Below are positions 11,375-22,573 of a stretch of 64,000 nucleotides of DNA, piece after piece; the first letter of the stretch is position 1; each line of letters starts with the position of its first letter. The notes beneath the pieces were generated by a model. It was not told the origin of the DNA, ran no database searches, and saw only the letters and a list, made by a program, of their open reading frames with translations. The stretch is taken from the NCBI GenBank assembly GCA_963576725.1, contig OY755251.1:38634048-38698047 (forward strand), written 5' to 3'. Origin of the DNA: Azorinus chamasolen. Taxonomy: Eukaryota > Mollusca > Bivalvia > Cardiida > Solecurtidae. The position numbers and the translations under genes are program-made.

Positions 11375-12257
11375 ACCTTTCCATCATGTAAACACCTTTT
11401 CATGCCTTTGCAGGAGCCGTGGTCTGCTCTGTTTGCTTATTGAATAAAATACATGTGATGCAACAGATTCCTATAGGAGCAAATGCTCTATTAATTACAA
11501 TGGTTTCACAAAGTGACTTTTACAGAGTCATCAAAAGTCGTCAATATGAGGAAATTGGTTAATCCTTTCATAATGATTGGACTGTGCTTTTAAGAATTGA
11601 AGCAGACAACTAAATACTCCAAGTACAGAATGTTGATATAGTCTACCTCTTGAAATCAGCCTTGTTTTGAAGTACTGATACAAAAGTTACTTTAAGTGAA
11701 ATTCAATCATTGTTTTCTACTAATGTAGAAGAAAACTGGTACATGCAATATTTATTTGTCAGTGGCTGTATGAATGAGTCGCTTAGAGCACTGTAGAAGT
11801 GTCGAGCCTTGTTCTGCACCAGTAACCTGTCAAACTATTGAGTGGAGTCTTGTCTACTAATACGGAATATAGAAATATGCTGGCTTTTTATTTTGGCAAT
11901 AAGAGACTGGATGTAGAAGATACTGGGTCCAGCTACCCTAATTACAAGAAGTATTGTATTCTCCCTAACCCTCTACTCCATAAATATTCATGTAAGAAAT
12001 AATGACCTTATGAATATTAATTAGATTAATGGTTATAATAATAGCACATGTACATGAACACAAGAACTTTTGACCCTGGCATCATAACAGACCCTGATCA
12101 ATTTTTGGAAATTTGGAAAAGATTGTGAACACTTATTTACAGATGAAAATCCTTTTTATCTTTTTCGCATAATACATTTTTCACTAAACAAAATTACGTC
12201 CAATCTTGAGACTATACCATCAATATTCTTTAAATGTTCAGCATGTGGTAATATGTA
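11375..12257. other. Fragments of HP1/HP2 and about 400 bp of unassigned sequence
   Basis: 11375-11565 mixes HP1 start, HP1 hairpin half and HP2 3' half. 11565-11960 shows no repeat or coding signal. 11965-12110 is the first part of a long-form HP1 (CATGTAAGAAATAATGACC). Confidence 0.5.
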
Positions 12258-13219
12258 CACTGGAGATCTGTTATAACGCAGACCGTTTTACCGCGGTATC
12301 CGATATAACGCGGGTGGTCCGTGTCGCCAAATTTATTTTTGTAAATACCTTATTTATAATATGATTGAATATCGCAATGAAACATAAAATAAACTTAGGT
12401 AAACTTATCCGCCCGCAGCAGGCTAAAGGATAAAAACAAACACTGGTCCCTACATAAACAATTGAAGACAATCTTACGTGTGAAAAACTGACAACTATCA
12501 ACTTGTACATATGCCGCCATGAATGTAATACACACAGCTGATTACTGGCTCGTACCATGCGCTTGATGCCCAAATAGCACGGGAACCAGTAAAATCTTAA
12601 TTGCATAACTTTCGTTACAAATTAATTGTGTGTATAATTAAGATGCGCGTGTACTGAATTTTTTCACTGTCAAAGCCATAAAAGTTCGCACTTTAATTAT
12701 GAAAAACAAACATCATTAGAAATCTATACCCCTAACTCAGTGCGGGGTTGGAGGTTATATGCTAATGCAGAAAAGGGTGTGTACCCTTTGACCAATCAAA
12801 TGAAATTTAAAACCCCAACAAATCACACGCGACATCACATGTGACCTTTCATTTTCTGAAAACAGTGACAGCCATGTTTATTGTTTTACACAGCAGGTTT
12901 AATCGGATTAGGGGTTTGACAGGCCCAGAGGCAATTACATCCCGTCAACAGGCTTGTTTTATGAAATATACGTGGTTGCTGGAAATCATACTCGATTTAA
13001 TTTGTAATTTTGTATAATTACGTTGAACCTTTCTAGTACGTGAGTGGGCGGGGAAACAAAGTAAACAAGTCAGTTTCATTCGAAATTAGTTTATTTTAGG
13101 ATGATGGGGGTTTATGTAAGTTTATGTAAGTACCCAGATAAAAAAAAAACGTTACAACGCGGTTCCATATATAACGCAGGTTGAATTTTATGTCCCCTGA
13201 CACCCGCGTGTCTCCAGTG
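12258..13219 (+). mobile_element. Tigger-like element T3, copy A, 962 bp
   Basis: Ends CACTGGAGA and TCTCCAGTG are flanked by TA at 12256-12257 and 13220-13221. Inside the left end is GTTATAACGCAGACCG and the mirrored GGTTCCATATATAACGC is near 13160. No transposase frame is intact. The 111-codon minus-strand frame near the left end is shared with copy C only because the DNA is. A central part (about 12720-12860) has ATATGCTAAT and ACCAATCAAATG boxes and looks promoter-like. Confidence 0.85.
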
Positions 13220-13221
13220 TA

Positions 13222-13753
13222 TTGTTCTTTTATTTACTGATTAATTGTTATTTTTACATTTGTCGGAAAATAGCTCTAAAGCTAATGTTATTATGTTCTA
13301 CATAACCGACTCGAAATAAAGCTTCTTGTATCTTGATGGCTTCCCTAGAAGTCATCATTCTGGTCTGAGTCTGCTCTGTTTGAGTTGGGGGCTAACAAAT
13401 GTCACTACTGATGAATGCTCTCTTACTAAATGGGAGGGAGGGGGAACTAACGAGCAGTAAAACAACCCTAACCCTATATAATAACAATTAAATAAAGAAA
13501 TGTAAGTTTTTCAAATTACAGGTGGTAGCTTAATGCAGACTGAAAACAATGCAGATAGCTCCCAAAGGAACTTTCTGTATTGCTTTCATTCTGCATTGAG
13601 CAATCACGTGTGTACAAGATGCAGAAAACTTCTTTTAAAAAAGGAGCTGTTTGACCTGGGTTTGCACTATTTGAATACTTAAGGTAACAAGGGTAAAAAG
13701 TATGCAAGAGTTTAAAATAGATTTTATGCCTCCATTTCTAAATAAGACATTTT
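13222..13753. other. Mostly unassigned; HP6-like hairpin fragment
   Basis: 13530-13605 holds the HP6 core in worn form (AGCTTAATGCAGACTG...CATTCTGCATT). 13345-13385 has an HP1 scrap. The rest has no identifiable feature. Confidence 0.45.
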
Positions 13754-14826
13754 TATGCCCCCGTCTTTAGGCGACGGGGGCATTAAGTTTTACCCTTGTC
13801 TGTCCGTACGTCCGACATTTTCGTCAGAGATTTCCTGGTTTGTGTAAAGTGAAATGATTTGATATTTGGTCTGAAGCATTATCATAGTGAGTTGTACGGT
13901 GTCTCCCCTTTTCAGGTCTGTCGTCCATCTACTTCCTGTTTGCCGAAATTTTGATTGAATTTTGGTGATTGTTTAATGACAAAAATTTTCTTCAAAGATT
14001 TCTTCACTTGTGTAAGCAGCAATTTGATGATGTTTGGTCTGAAGCATAATCATAATGAGTTGTACTGTGTCTTCTCTTTTCAGTTCTGTCATTCATCAAC
14101 TTCCTGTTTGCCGATACTCTGATTGAATTTTGGTGATTGTTTAATGGCAAAAAATTTCGTCAAAGATTTCTTAGCCCATGTAAGGTGCAATGATTTGTTA
14201 TTTAGTCTGAAGCATAATCATAGTGAGTTGTACCGGATCTCCCATTTTCAGGTCTGTTGTTCATCTACTTCCTGTTTGCCGAGACTTTGATTGAATTTTG
14301 GTGATTGTTTAATGAAAAATTTCTTGAAAAATTTCTTCACTTGTGTAAGCGGCAATGATTTTATATATGGTCTGAAGCATAGTCATAGTGAGTTGTTTTG
14401 TGTCTCCCATTTTCAGGTCCGTGATTCATCTACTTCCTGTTTGCCGACACTTTGATTGAATTTTGGTGTGATTTTGGTGATTGTTTAACAATCTTCTTCC
14501 TGTCTACGGTTATATTATTAGTAATTTATAAATGTAGTATATGCAGAATTATGAAAGTATTTGCTGATAGTAAATCATTGTGTCGCCAGCGTTTCGCAGA
14601 GGCAACATATATATGGATCACTATCCGTCTTGCACTGTCGTCGTCTCCAAATAATTTCTGTCACATTTTTCTCAGGATCCATACAGGCCAGCTTCCTGAT
14701 ATTTGGCGCACAGCATTAGTATGGAAAACTTTATTTTTGAATAGAGACTATATTAATGGATCAATTTCAATGCAGTTTAGAAAAAACCTGGCGGGGTCAT
14801 CCGTGTCCCATGGACACATTTTCTTT
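13754..14826 (+). mobile_element. Pearl/Helentron-type element with ~155-bp cores
   Basis: 5' hairpin TATGCCCCCGTC...GACGGGGGCATTAA, a short GTCTGTCCGTACGTCC tract, then four core units marked by TGATTGAATTTTGGTGATTG. A unique 3' segment follows, with GTGTCCCATGGACAC near 14800-14818. The 152-codon frame (14452-14910) runs through the unique 3' part and shows no domain I recognise. Another 3' end of this family is at 61845-61895. Confidence 0.75.
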
Positions 14827-15416
14827 TATTATGCCTTCATTTCTGAATATATTCTGTCTGTCTGTCACTTTTTTTGTGTCACATGTAGATACAAAGCATT
14901 TTACTTATAGTGAATATTTGTCATTAAATGAATTTGCGTATTTATAATGCAGCATTAACAGAGCTTAGTAATGGTTCATGATTTAGTGAACATTTGCAAT
15001 TTTCAACTTGTGTTGTGGTTAATTATATTTGATAACTATATTTGAGTGTCATCAAGGAAACTTATAATTTGCTTGACTGTAACAATTTCAGATTGAACCC
15101 TTCTCCTTCAACCGCTTTAAAAGAAATATTTGCTCAGATTTACACCTGGTGCAGTTTAGTCTACATCTGATTTGAAAGAGCTTTTGAGAAACTGTTGACA
15201 GAATGTCAAACAGGTATGATTCTGAAGAGACATCAAGTTACTTTGCATCTCATCTGGATCCAAACTGTTTGCAAATAAGAGTGAAGTCAGAGTTAGTGGA
15301 GGGAGGTGTAGATGCATGATAGAGCTGTTGGCAGATATAAATATTTGCTCATTTTATAATGTTTCTATGTAACTTTAATATTGATAAATCGTAACAATTG
15401 ATGACATATTTTGCAG
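14827..15416. other. Unassigned sequence with one HP4 hairpin half
   Basis: 14830-14900 includes a GTCTGTCTGTCAC tract, perhaps another pearl-type start. 15195-15275 has an HP4-like segment (TTTGCATCTCATCTGGATCC). No other feature. Confidence 0.4.
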
Positions 15417-15522
15417 CTATGATAAAAAAAGGTATAGAGCTGCATTTCAGTGCAAATACACAGCTTTTGAAACTGCAATTATGACGGGCCAATTAGACAA
15501 TGAAGTGTCAGTAGAATCGTAA
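15417..15522 (+). CDS. Candidate 3'-terminal coding exon, unidentified
   Basis: A TTTTGCAG acceptor (AG at 15415-15416) is followed by one base and 34 sense codons ending in TAA at 15520-15522. The peptide begins YDKKRYRAAFQCKY, ends NEVSVES, and has a balanced, protein-like composition. There is no ATG near its start, so if real it depends on splicing. The polypyrimidine tract is weak, and a 34-codon open frame can occur by chance. It lies in one of the few stretches without recognisable repeats. If used it would be an alternative last exon, reached through a phase-1 intron boundary shifted by one base relative to the 55820 exon. No family recognised. Confidence 0.22.
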
Positions 15523-15930
15523 CACAATAATGCTGTCTCGTTACTGCCTCTTGGGTTTCCCTGTTGAAGTAGCATTTAACACAACTGAACACATAAAATG
15601 AAACAGCTGCCGGGAAAAGATCAAATATTTAACTTGTTCTTCTTTTGTTGACTCTCCCGAGCCTCTGCGGATCATCTGTCTGATCCGTAACCTGATGTAG
15701 CCTTCTCTCAGTAGTTATTTATGGTCACATGACACTAGCCAGCCAATGGGTGACTAGGATGCTGGTATTTCCAGACAATCAATGATTGACTTGTTTACTC
15801 AATCAGTCAATAATAGGAAGACATGGCTATGATGCTGATAAAACCGTTAACTCTCTGCAATATTGCATAATTGTAGACTAAAGGTTTTATGGAAAGGCCG
15901 AGATTCAAGTAGTGGTGTATGTGAAACCAT
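15523..15930. other. Unique, GC-richer block without repeats
   Basis: 15540-15780 lacks every repeat family seen in the window and is locally GC-richer (CCGAGCCTCTGCGGATCATC). No open frame stands out. It could be regulatory; I cannot show it. Confidence 0.35.
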
Positions 15931-16123
15931 GCAGAGCTACAGATAACGATGCATACCCAAATACTAAAATCGTCACTCTTACACGAAACCCTATACTGTG
16001 ACCACTCTAAAATCATCTCTTCGAGACGATTCTAAAGAGTGGTCACAGTATAGGGTTTGGTGGAGAAATGAAGGAGCTTATTATTGAAAATGTTTAAATT
16101 TACCAATCTTATCTGGAGCTCTG
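15931..16123. mobile_element. HP3 copy, 193 bp
   Basis: Ends CAGAGCTACAGATAA and TTATCTGGAGCTCTG. The hairpin arms run from AACCCTATACTGTGACC to GGTCACAGTATAGGGTT and meet at CTCTTCGAGACG. Confidence 0.88.
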
Positions 16124-16453
16124 TGAGACACTGCATAGTATTGATGCTGTTTGTTGGAAGATCCTTGTGAAAAGTTCAAGATTGATTCATTATTGCAGAC
16201 TTCAAAGATTTGTACATTTTCTTTTGCCCTAGTTGCCATAAGTATTCAGACACCCAATCTTCCCCTTTCATTCTGATTGTAAAACTGAATAATTGAATTT
16301 GGCACCATTTTAGTTTCACATTGCTTTGACACTCAGTCGGTAGTTTATCAAAACTTTGAACGTATCTGGAGTACTGGTAAGCTGATATCATTAACATCTT
16401 TACAATTAGAGTAAACCCAGATGAGATGGCTCCTGTAGGGTGGGAACTGTATA
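16124..16453. other. Unassigned, with a short HP1 arm next to the SINE
   Basis: 16400-16440 has AGTAAACCCAGATGAGATGG, a half hairpin of the HP1/HP4 type, cut off where the SINE begins. The remainder is featureless. Confidence 0.4.
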
Positions 16454-16670
16454 GGGGGCCTCTGTGGTCAACTGGTTATGGTCGCTTAGCTCCTCACTGC
16501 TGTAGTTCAAATCCTGGCCTCGGCATTTGATAGACTTCTAGCTGGCTTGTGGTAAAGTCACTGCATGTTTCTACCCAGGTGTTCAGGTTGTTCCAATATA
16601 GAGTCGTCCTCCACCTGTAATTAGCTTGATGTCATGATATACTATTTAAGCGACATAAAATCCCAATTAT
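16454..16670 (+). mobile_element. tRNA-derived SINE, bivalve V-type-like, decayed
   Basis: The 5' head has an A-box-like TGGTCAACTGG (about 16467) and a B-box-like AGTTCAAATCC (about 16505), spaced as in a tRNA gene. The body includes a CTACCCAGGTG segment and a TCCTCCACC segment. The 3' end AGCGACATAAAATCCC corresponds to the TGCGACGTTAAACCC end I associate with widespread bivalve SINEs. Several B-box substitutions and internal deletions suggest an old, probably inactive copy. The promoter would be internal Pol III. Confidence 0.8.
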
Positions 16671-16684
16671 AGAAAGAAAACCAC

Positions 16685-16902
16685 TTAACACATTCCCTCA
16701 TATTGAGGCTTAGTAAATGTCACATTTTGAAACCATTGTGATAAATAGAGCATTTGCTCCATAAGAGCAAATGCTCTATTTATCACAATGGTTTCAAAAC
16801 AACACAATTCTAAATGTTTCCTTTTCTCTCGAAAGTGCTCCTTTTCAGTAGATTTATTCAAAGAGGTTGAATCTAAAAATAGCCTATGAGGTAATGGGTT
16901 AA
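16685..16902. mobile_element. HP2 copy, 218 bp with TTAA at both ends
   Basis: TTAACACATTCCCTCA at 16685 to GTAATGGGTTAA at 16902. Centre GCTCCATAAGAGC. Confidence 0.88.
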
Positions 16903-16959
16903 CAGCAGCTAACTGTATGATATACAGTATGGCCTCTTTGAAAGCTGAGTCTGTGATGC

Positions 16960-17315
16960 TTAGTCCTATACTTCATGAATATTCTTGTAATGAATGTCTA
17001 TAATGGAACATGAATATAGGACATCTTGGACATATCAGAAATTGTACAATCAGATCTAGGTTATTCCATTAGCAAACAGAGCAAACCCAGATCAGGCGGC
17101 TCCTATGAGCTGTGTGATCTGGGTCTACTCTATTTGCAAAGGTCTTAAAAGGTGTAAATATGGAGCAAAGGGTTAATGCTGATTAAAAGTGATGAAGAAG
17201 GCCCCTATGGAAGCTTTCCGCACAACATTCATCTGACATTAAGCTACCACCTGTCTTTAAAATACCGAATTAGACTTCTTTAGGGGCCATTGTATGGAGG
17301 TTTTTATTTATTTAA
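16960..17315. mobile_element. HP1 long-form copy followed by an HP6-like hairpin
   Basis: HP1 runs to AAAGGGTTAA at 17176, with its hairpin at 17073-17140. 17177-17300 has the worn HP6 core (GCCCCTATGGAAGCTTTC, ACATTAAGCTACCACCTG). Confidence 0.65.
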
Positions 17316-17585
17316 CATCACTTTTACATTGTTACTAAACAAAACAAAACTGCAGGGATGCAGGGGATGTCATCTCGTAAATGTAAAATGCCTGTAAAGC
17401 CGAGTTTCTTGGTTTTTGATGTGATATGTATTGCCCCAGCTCTGAAGGTTTCTGTGCTGGAGTTATGGCAGGATGACGAGACCATGAGCCATCAAATCGC
17501 AGAGTTACATCACCAGGAAGCTATAAATGGAAATAAAACCTGTGCACTACATCAGTCGTTTTTTTACCTGCAAGATCAGCTTTAA
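17316..17585 (+). other. Unexplained open frame of about 90 codons, probably chance
   Basis: The frame is open from 17316 to the TAA at 17583-17585, with an ATG at 17358. The peptide (75 residues from that ATG, including QDDETMSHQIAELHHQEA) has no recognised domain. The sequence is slightly GC-richer than its surroundings and not obviously part of a repeat. An AG before 17356 lacks a pyrimidine tract. Frames of this size are expected by chance in 64 kb, so it is recorded only as non-repetitive sequence. Confidence 0.12.
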
Positions 17586-18226
17586 TCTTTGTGCGCTAAG
17601 TAATTGTTGTCTGCAAAAAATGTTGTCTGCTGCAAATTCTCAAAAGTAATTTTTACACCCCCACAAATGAAGTTTTGGGGGGGGGTATACTGGAGTCACC
17701 ATGTCCGTCCGTTTGTCCGGCCGGCCAGCTTGTCCGAATCATAACTTCCAAAGTATAAAAGCTATTGACTTCAAGCTTCATATACAGATAGATCACATTG
17801 ACCGCAAGTGCAGTGCACAAGGTTTGTAACTCTGTCTTCAGTATTTTTTGAGTTATTGCCCTTTGTTACTTTTCTCAAAATCTGGCTTGTCTGGATCATA
17901 ACTTTCAAAGTATAAAAGCTATTGACTTCAAGCTTCATATACAGATAGAACACATTAACCACAACTGCAGTGCACAAGGTCACTAACTCTGTCTTCAGTA
18001 TTTTTTGAGTTATTGCCCTTTGTTATATTTGTCAAAATCTGGTTTGTCCAGATCATAACTTTAAACGTATAAAAGGTTTTGATTTCAAACTTCATATACA
18101 GATATATCACATTGACCACAAGTGCAGTGCACAAGGTTCGTAACTCTGTCTTCAGTATATTTGGAGTTATTGCCCCTTGTTATTTTTCTCAAAATCTGGC
18201 TTTGCCGGATCATAACTTTTATAATA

Positions 18227-19878
18227 CAGTATAACCTTGGTTATCCGAAACCTATTGCATCCGACAAACTAATCTATCCGACAGCAATGTTTGGTCCCGA
18301 ACATTTCCTTCTTTGTTCTATGTAATTAAAACCTTGGTTTTACGGATCCTCGCATAACCGTTATCCGACACTGTTTGGAGGTCCCAATGTGATAATTGCA
18401 GCATTTTTCACACCTGCGCATCCGACGTTGACGGTTGTATTGAATTGGGACCACCTATAACTGAGCAGTTATCGCTTCCGCGATATTTTGGGTACAGGCT
18501 AAATCTAAAATTACAGGTTATTATCGTTGTGATCACACACTTAATCCATGTAAATAGAAAACATGTATAGTTTGAATAACGTTAGGTGTAAACTCGATCT
18601 GAAATAAAATGTACTTTACTTGTTCAGCCAGATCTAACTGTTGCAAATAATTTGCATACAGATGAGATGCAGAATTGCTGGGCGTCTCATCTGGATCCAA
18701 ATTGTTAGACACACTGATATTTATCTGGGTACTTACATAAACTTACATAAACCCCCTCATCCTAAAATAAAGAAATTTCGAGCGAAACTGACTTGTTGAT
18801 AGGATGTCAAATTTTGCGTAAGGGAGAAAAATGTTAATTGCCTCTTGGCCTGTCACAAACCCCTAATCCGATTACAATTTGCTGTGTTAAAACAATAAAT
18901 ATGCCTGTCGCTGTTTTCAAAAAATGAAAGGTCACCGTTTTCAGAAAATGAAAGGTCACATGTGATGTCGCTTGTGATTTATTGGGGTTTTAAATTGCAT
19001 TTGACTGGTCAAAGAGTACACACCCTTTTCTACATTAGCATAAAATTATAACCTCCAACCCCGCTCTGAGTCAGGGTTTAGATTTCTAATGATGTTTGTT
19101 TTTTCATAAACACCCGACGCCATGCAATTAAAGTAACGTGCACACAAACTTCTCAACACCCCATATTGGCACATTTAACAGGTAAAAGAGTTGAAAGGAT
19201 TATCAGGCCATCGATTATAATCTTCCCCTTAGGCCAATGTCAAAGCTTGGTTTATTTTGTTCACTTCCGACATAACGAAATACACCGACGCGGCCAATCT
19301 ATGCACTTTCCCAACATAACGGAAGTTTCCGAAGCGGTCACGATATTTCGATCGACGATTTCCGTAATGTCGGAAAGTTACGATGCGCAGCCTCCATTTT
19401 GACAGTTGAGTCATCTGAAAGTGTGTATTGGGTTTTCACACTTTTCAATCGGGCCACCAGGCTGTCTGCTGGCCGTCTAATGGGGTTGAAATATAGGGTT
19501 TGGGGTGAAATATGGCGTATGTTTCATTGCGATATTCAATCATATTATAAGGTATTTACACCAAAAAAAAATATTTCGGCGACACAGACCACCGGATACC
19601 TCAGTAAAACGGTCCTCGGTATAACAAAGTTCCAGTGTGCATTTATTTTCATAAACTTTCAGAATTGCTGCACTCATTTTTCCTACATTTACGTAGCGTG
19701 CAGAATGTTAACATTTGATTCTAACAGGTTTTATGCCGAATGTAAATAAATATCAACAGTCAATGTTTATCGTCGTTGTATATTAATATTTCTCTTCCGA
19801 TTTTGAACAACCGACACACCGATGCATCCGACAGTTTCAGGCGGTCCGAAGGTATGTCGGATAACCAAGGTTATACTG
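18227..19878. mobile_element. Tigger-like transposon, 1652 bp, itself carrying an insertion
   Basis: Inverted ends CAGTATAACCTTGGTTATCC and GGATAACCAAGGTTATACTG are perfect over 20 bp and flanked by TA (18225-18226, 19879-19880). The interior keeps paired CCGACA motifs near both ends. The T3 copy B and an HP4 hairpin (18660-18712) lie within. No intact transposase. Confidence 0.9.
18716..19638 (-). mobile_element. Tigger-like element T3, copy B, reverse orientation, rearranged
   Basis: It matches copy A in reverse from ATCTGGGTACTTACATAAAC (18726) through ACCCCGCTCTGAGTCAGGG (19060) to CGGTATAACAAAGTTCCAGTG (19637). About 250 bp (19140-19395) absent from copy A are present, and the left end is lost, so it is older or recombined. 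Confidence 0.75.
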
Positions 19879-20075
19879 TATTATAAAAGCTATTGACTTC
19901 AAACTTCATATACAGATAGACCACATTGCCCACAAGTGCATTGCACAAGGTCCATAACTCTGTCTTCAGTATTTTTGGAGTTATTGCCCTTTGTTATTTT
20001 TCTCAAAATCTGGCTTGATTTAATAATTGAAATTTTTTTCAGACCTTCTCTGTCATACCTCAACAGAACTTTTTT

Positions 20076-21876
20076 TATGCCCCCAAAGCTAGGCTTTGGC
20101 GGCATATAGTGATCGCACCGTGCGTGTGTGGGTGGGTGTGTGTGTGTGTGGGTGTGTGGGTGGGTGGGTGTGTGTGTGTGTGTGGGTGTGTGTACATTTT
20201 GTCCGGAGTATATTTCCTTTGTCACATCAGCTACGGATACCAAATTTGGTGTGTGAGTTCATCTTGGGATGGGGGAGTGTCGCGTACCATTTTCATGTCA
20301 CTGTGACCTTGACCTTGACCTTTGACCTTGATTTTACAAAAAGCTTGTCCGGAGCATATCTCCTTTACCTTACCAGCTACAGATTCCAAATTTGCTGTGT
20401 GAGTTCATCTTGGGATGGCGGAGTGTCGCGTACCATTTCCAGGTCACTGTGACCTTGGCCATGACCTTTGACCTTGATTTTAAAAAAAGCTTATGCCTTA
20501 CCAGCTACAAAAAGCTTGTCCGGAGTATATCTCCTATACCTTACCAGCTAAGGATTCCAAATTTGGTGTGTGAGTTCATCTTGGGATGGAGGAGTGTTGC
20601 GTACCATTTTCAGATCACTGTGACCTTGACCATGACCTTTGACCGATTTTACAAAAAGCTTGTCCGGAGCATATCTCCTTTACCTTACCAGCTACAGATT
20701 CCAAATTTGCTGTGTGAGTTCATCTTGGGATGGCGGAGTGTCGCGTACCATTTCCAGGTCACTGTGACCTTGACCTTGACCTTTGACCTCGATTTTAAAA
20801 ACCGCTTATACCTTACCAGCTACAAAAAGCTTGTCCGGAGTATATCTCCTATTCCTTACCAGCTAAGGATTCCAAATTTGGTGTGTGAGTTCATCTTGGG
20901 ATGGAGGAGTGTCTCGTACCATTTTCAGATCACTGTGACCTTGACCATGACCTTTGACCGATTTTACAAAAAGCTTGTCCGGAGCATATCTCCTTTACCT
21001 TACCAGCTACAGATTCCAAATTTGGTGTGTGAGTTCATCTTGGGATGGCGGAGTGTCATGTACCATTTCCAGGTCACTATGACCTTAACCTTGACCTTGA
21101 CCGATTTTACAAAAAGCTTGTCCAGAGCATATCTCTTATACCTTACCAGATACGGATTCCAAATTTGGTGTGTGAGATCACCTTCAGATGGCGGAGTGTC
21201 GCGTACCATTTTCAGGTCACTGTGACCTTGACCTTGACCTTGGACCTCAATGTTACAAAAAAGGTTGTCCAGAGAATATCTCCTATACCTTACCAGCTAC
21301 GGATTCCAAATTTAATGTGTGAGTTTATCTTGGGATGACGGTGTGTCGCGTACCATTTTCAGGTCACTGTGACCTTGACCTTTGACCTAGATTTTACACA
21401 AAGCTTGTCCGGAGCATTTTTCCTATACCTTACCAGCTACGGATTCCAAATTTGATTTGTGAGTTCATCTTGGGATGGCGGAGAGTCGTGTACCATTTTC
21501 AGATCACTGACCTTGACCTTGACCTTTGACCTCAATTTTACAGTCCGGAGCATATCTTCTATATCTTACCAGATACAAAAAGCTTGTCCAGAGCATATCT
21601 CCTATACCTTAAACGTTGACAATCAACCCAGGGTCCTTTTTAACGTTGAGAATGACTTAGGGTCCTTTTTAACTAAGTTTTGACGCTTGACTCTTTTCTT
21701 AGCTATCATAATCCAAAGGTTCTGTTTCTAATGTTAAGAACTGACTCCTGTGTCATTTTTAACAGCATCAAAATTTCATGTTACACCTGCATTACATTGT
21801 ATTGTTTTTCCGCCAAAATGCATTTCGGTGTCAAACACTTTGGGGGCATTTGTCACCCGTGACGACTCTCTTGTTT
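20076..21876 (+). mobile_element. Pearl/Helentron-type element; ~145-bp cores with nuclear-receptor-like sites
   Basis: It starts TATGCCCCCAAAGC...GGCGGCATA, then a GTGTGGGTGG microsatellite (20125-20195). About nine cores of 143-146 bp each hold GTCCGGAGCATATCTCC and an AGGTCACTGTGACCT block followed by TGACCT repeats. The 3' end is GGGGGCATTTGTCACCCGTG and CTCTCTTGTTT near 21876. Frames of up to 277 codons across the cores are repeat artefacts. Confidence 0.85.
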
Positions 21877-21894
21877 AATTTTGCAGTATTGTTG

Positions 21895-21959
21895 ACACAC
21901 ACCCTTCCCCCCCCCCCGAACTTTTTTTAATTTTGCAGTATTGTTGACACACACCCTCT

Positions 21960-21996
<37 letters not shown>
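21895..21996. repeat. Poly-C tracts with a short duplicated segment
   Basis: Two copies of a TGCAGTATTGTTGACACAC segment (21882 and 21936) are each followed by a C run, the second over 30 bases long. Run length is likely unreliable in assembly. Confidence 0.9.
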
Positions 21997-21997
<1 letters not shown>

Positions 21998-22135
21998 CTT
22001 TGTGTCAAATGTGCTAGTGGGGATTCACCTTTACTCACCTTTAGTGGTAGTTCTAGTGTGTTCTTTTCTCTTCAAAAATATTGGTAGAGGAATTCAACTT
22101 TTTGGACTGAATAATTACTTGAATCTTAATTACTC

Positions 22136-22345
22136 TTAACCCTTTCCTCTGTAGGCTATTTTTTGACCCAACCTCTTTGAATGAATCTACCCAAAAGGAG
22201 CATTTTCAAGAGAAAAGTAAATTTTAGAATTGTGTAGTTTAAAACCATTAAAACCTATCGGAGCAAATGCTGTATTCATCACAATGGTTTCAAGAAGTGG
22301 TTATTACAGAGGCGTAGAAAGGTGTATTTATGGGGAAAGGGTTAA
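22136..22345. mobile_element. HP2 copy, 210 bp with TTAA at both ends
   Basis: TTAACCCTTTCCTCTG at 22136 to GGAAAGGGTTAA at 22345. The centre is reduced (GGAGCAAATGCTGTATT), so one inner arm is short. Confidence 0.85.
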
Positions 22346-22573
22346 GTAACAAATTTGAATGAATACTGTTGAATTTTCGAAGTGAAATGGTCCATCACTG
22401 TTTATCCCTTTGCTCCATAAATAAGGAAGCTGTCTGATACGGGTCTACTGTGTAACTAGTAGCAAATAGTGTACAGCCTGACAAAAGAGTCCATCAGAAC
22501 CTGTTTTATCTGAGTCGGCACTATTTTCCTATGTTGGGCTGTCTGAATACTTTGGATAATTAGGTACTGCAGT

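Larger units (their letters stand above)
17654..20010 (+). mobile_element. Pearl/Helentron-type element interrupted by a Tigger-like element
   Basis: 5' hairpin TACACCCCCACAAA...TTTTGGGGGGGGGTATA and a GTCCGTCCG tract precede cores of ~150 bp marked by TGACTTCAAGCTTCATATAC. The core array resumes after the insertion at 19881 and stops near 20010 without a clear 3' terminus. Confidence 0.7.

Noticed and set aside
12271..12606. Minus-strand frame conserved between 12271-12606 and 63422-63715, possible gene
   Set aside because: Both lie in copies of the T3 transposon; the identity is at DNA level, with changes not biased to third positions, and no known domain.
16454..16530. Functional tRNA gene
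   Set aside because: A- and B-box-like motifs are present but the cloverleaf is not maintained and a SINE body follows.
20392..21225. 277-codon plus-strand open frame
   Set aside because: Same reason: tandem ~145-bp cores, peptide repeats exactly with the DNA period.
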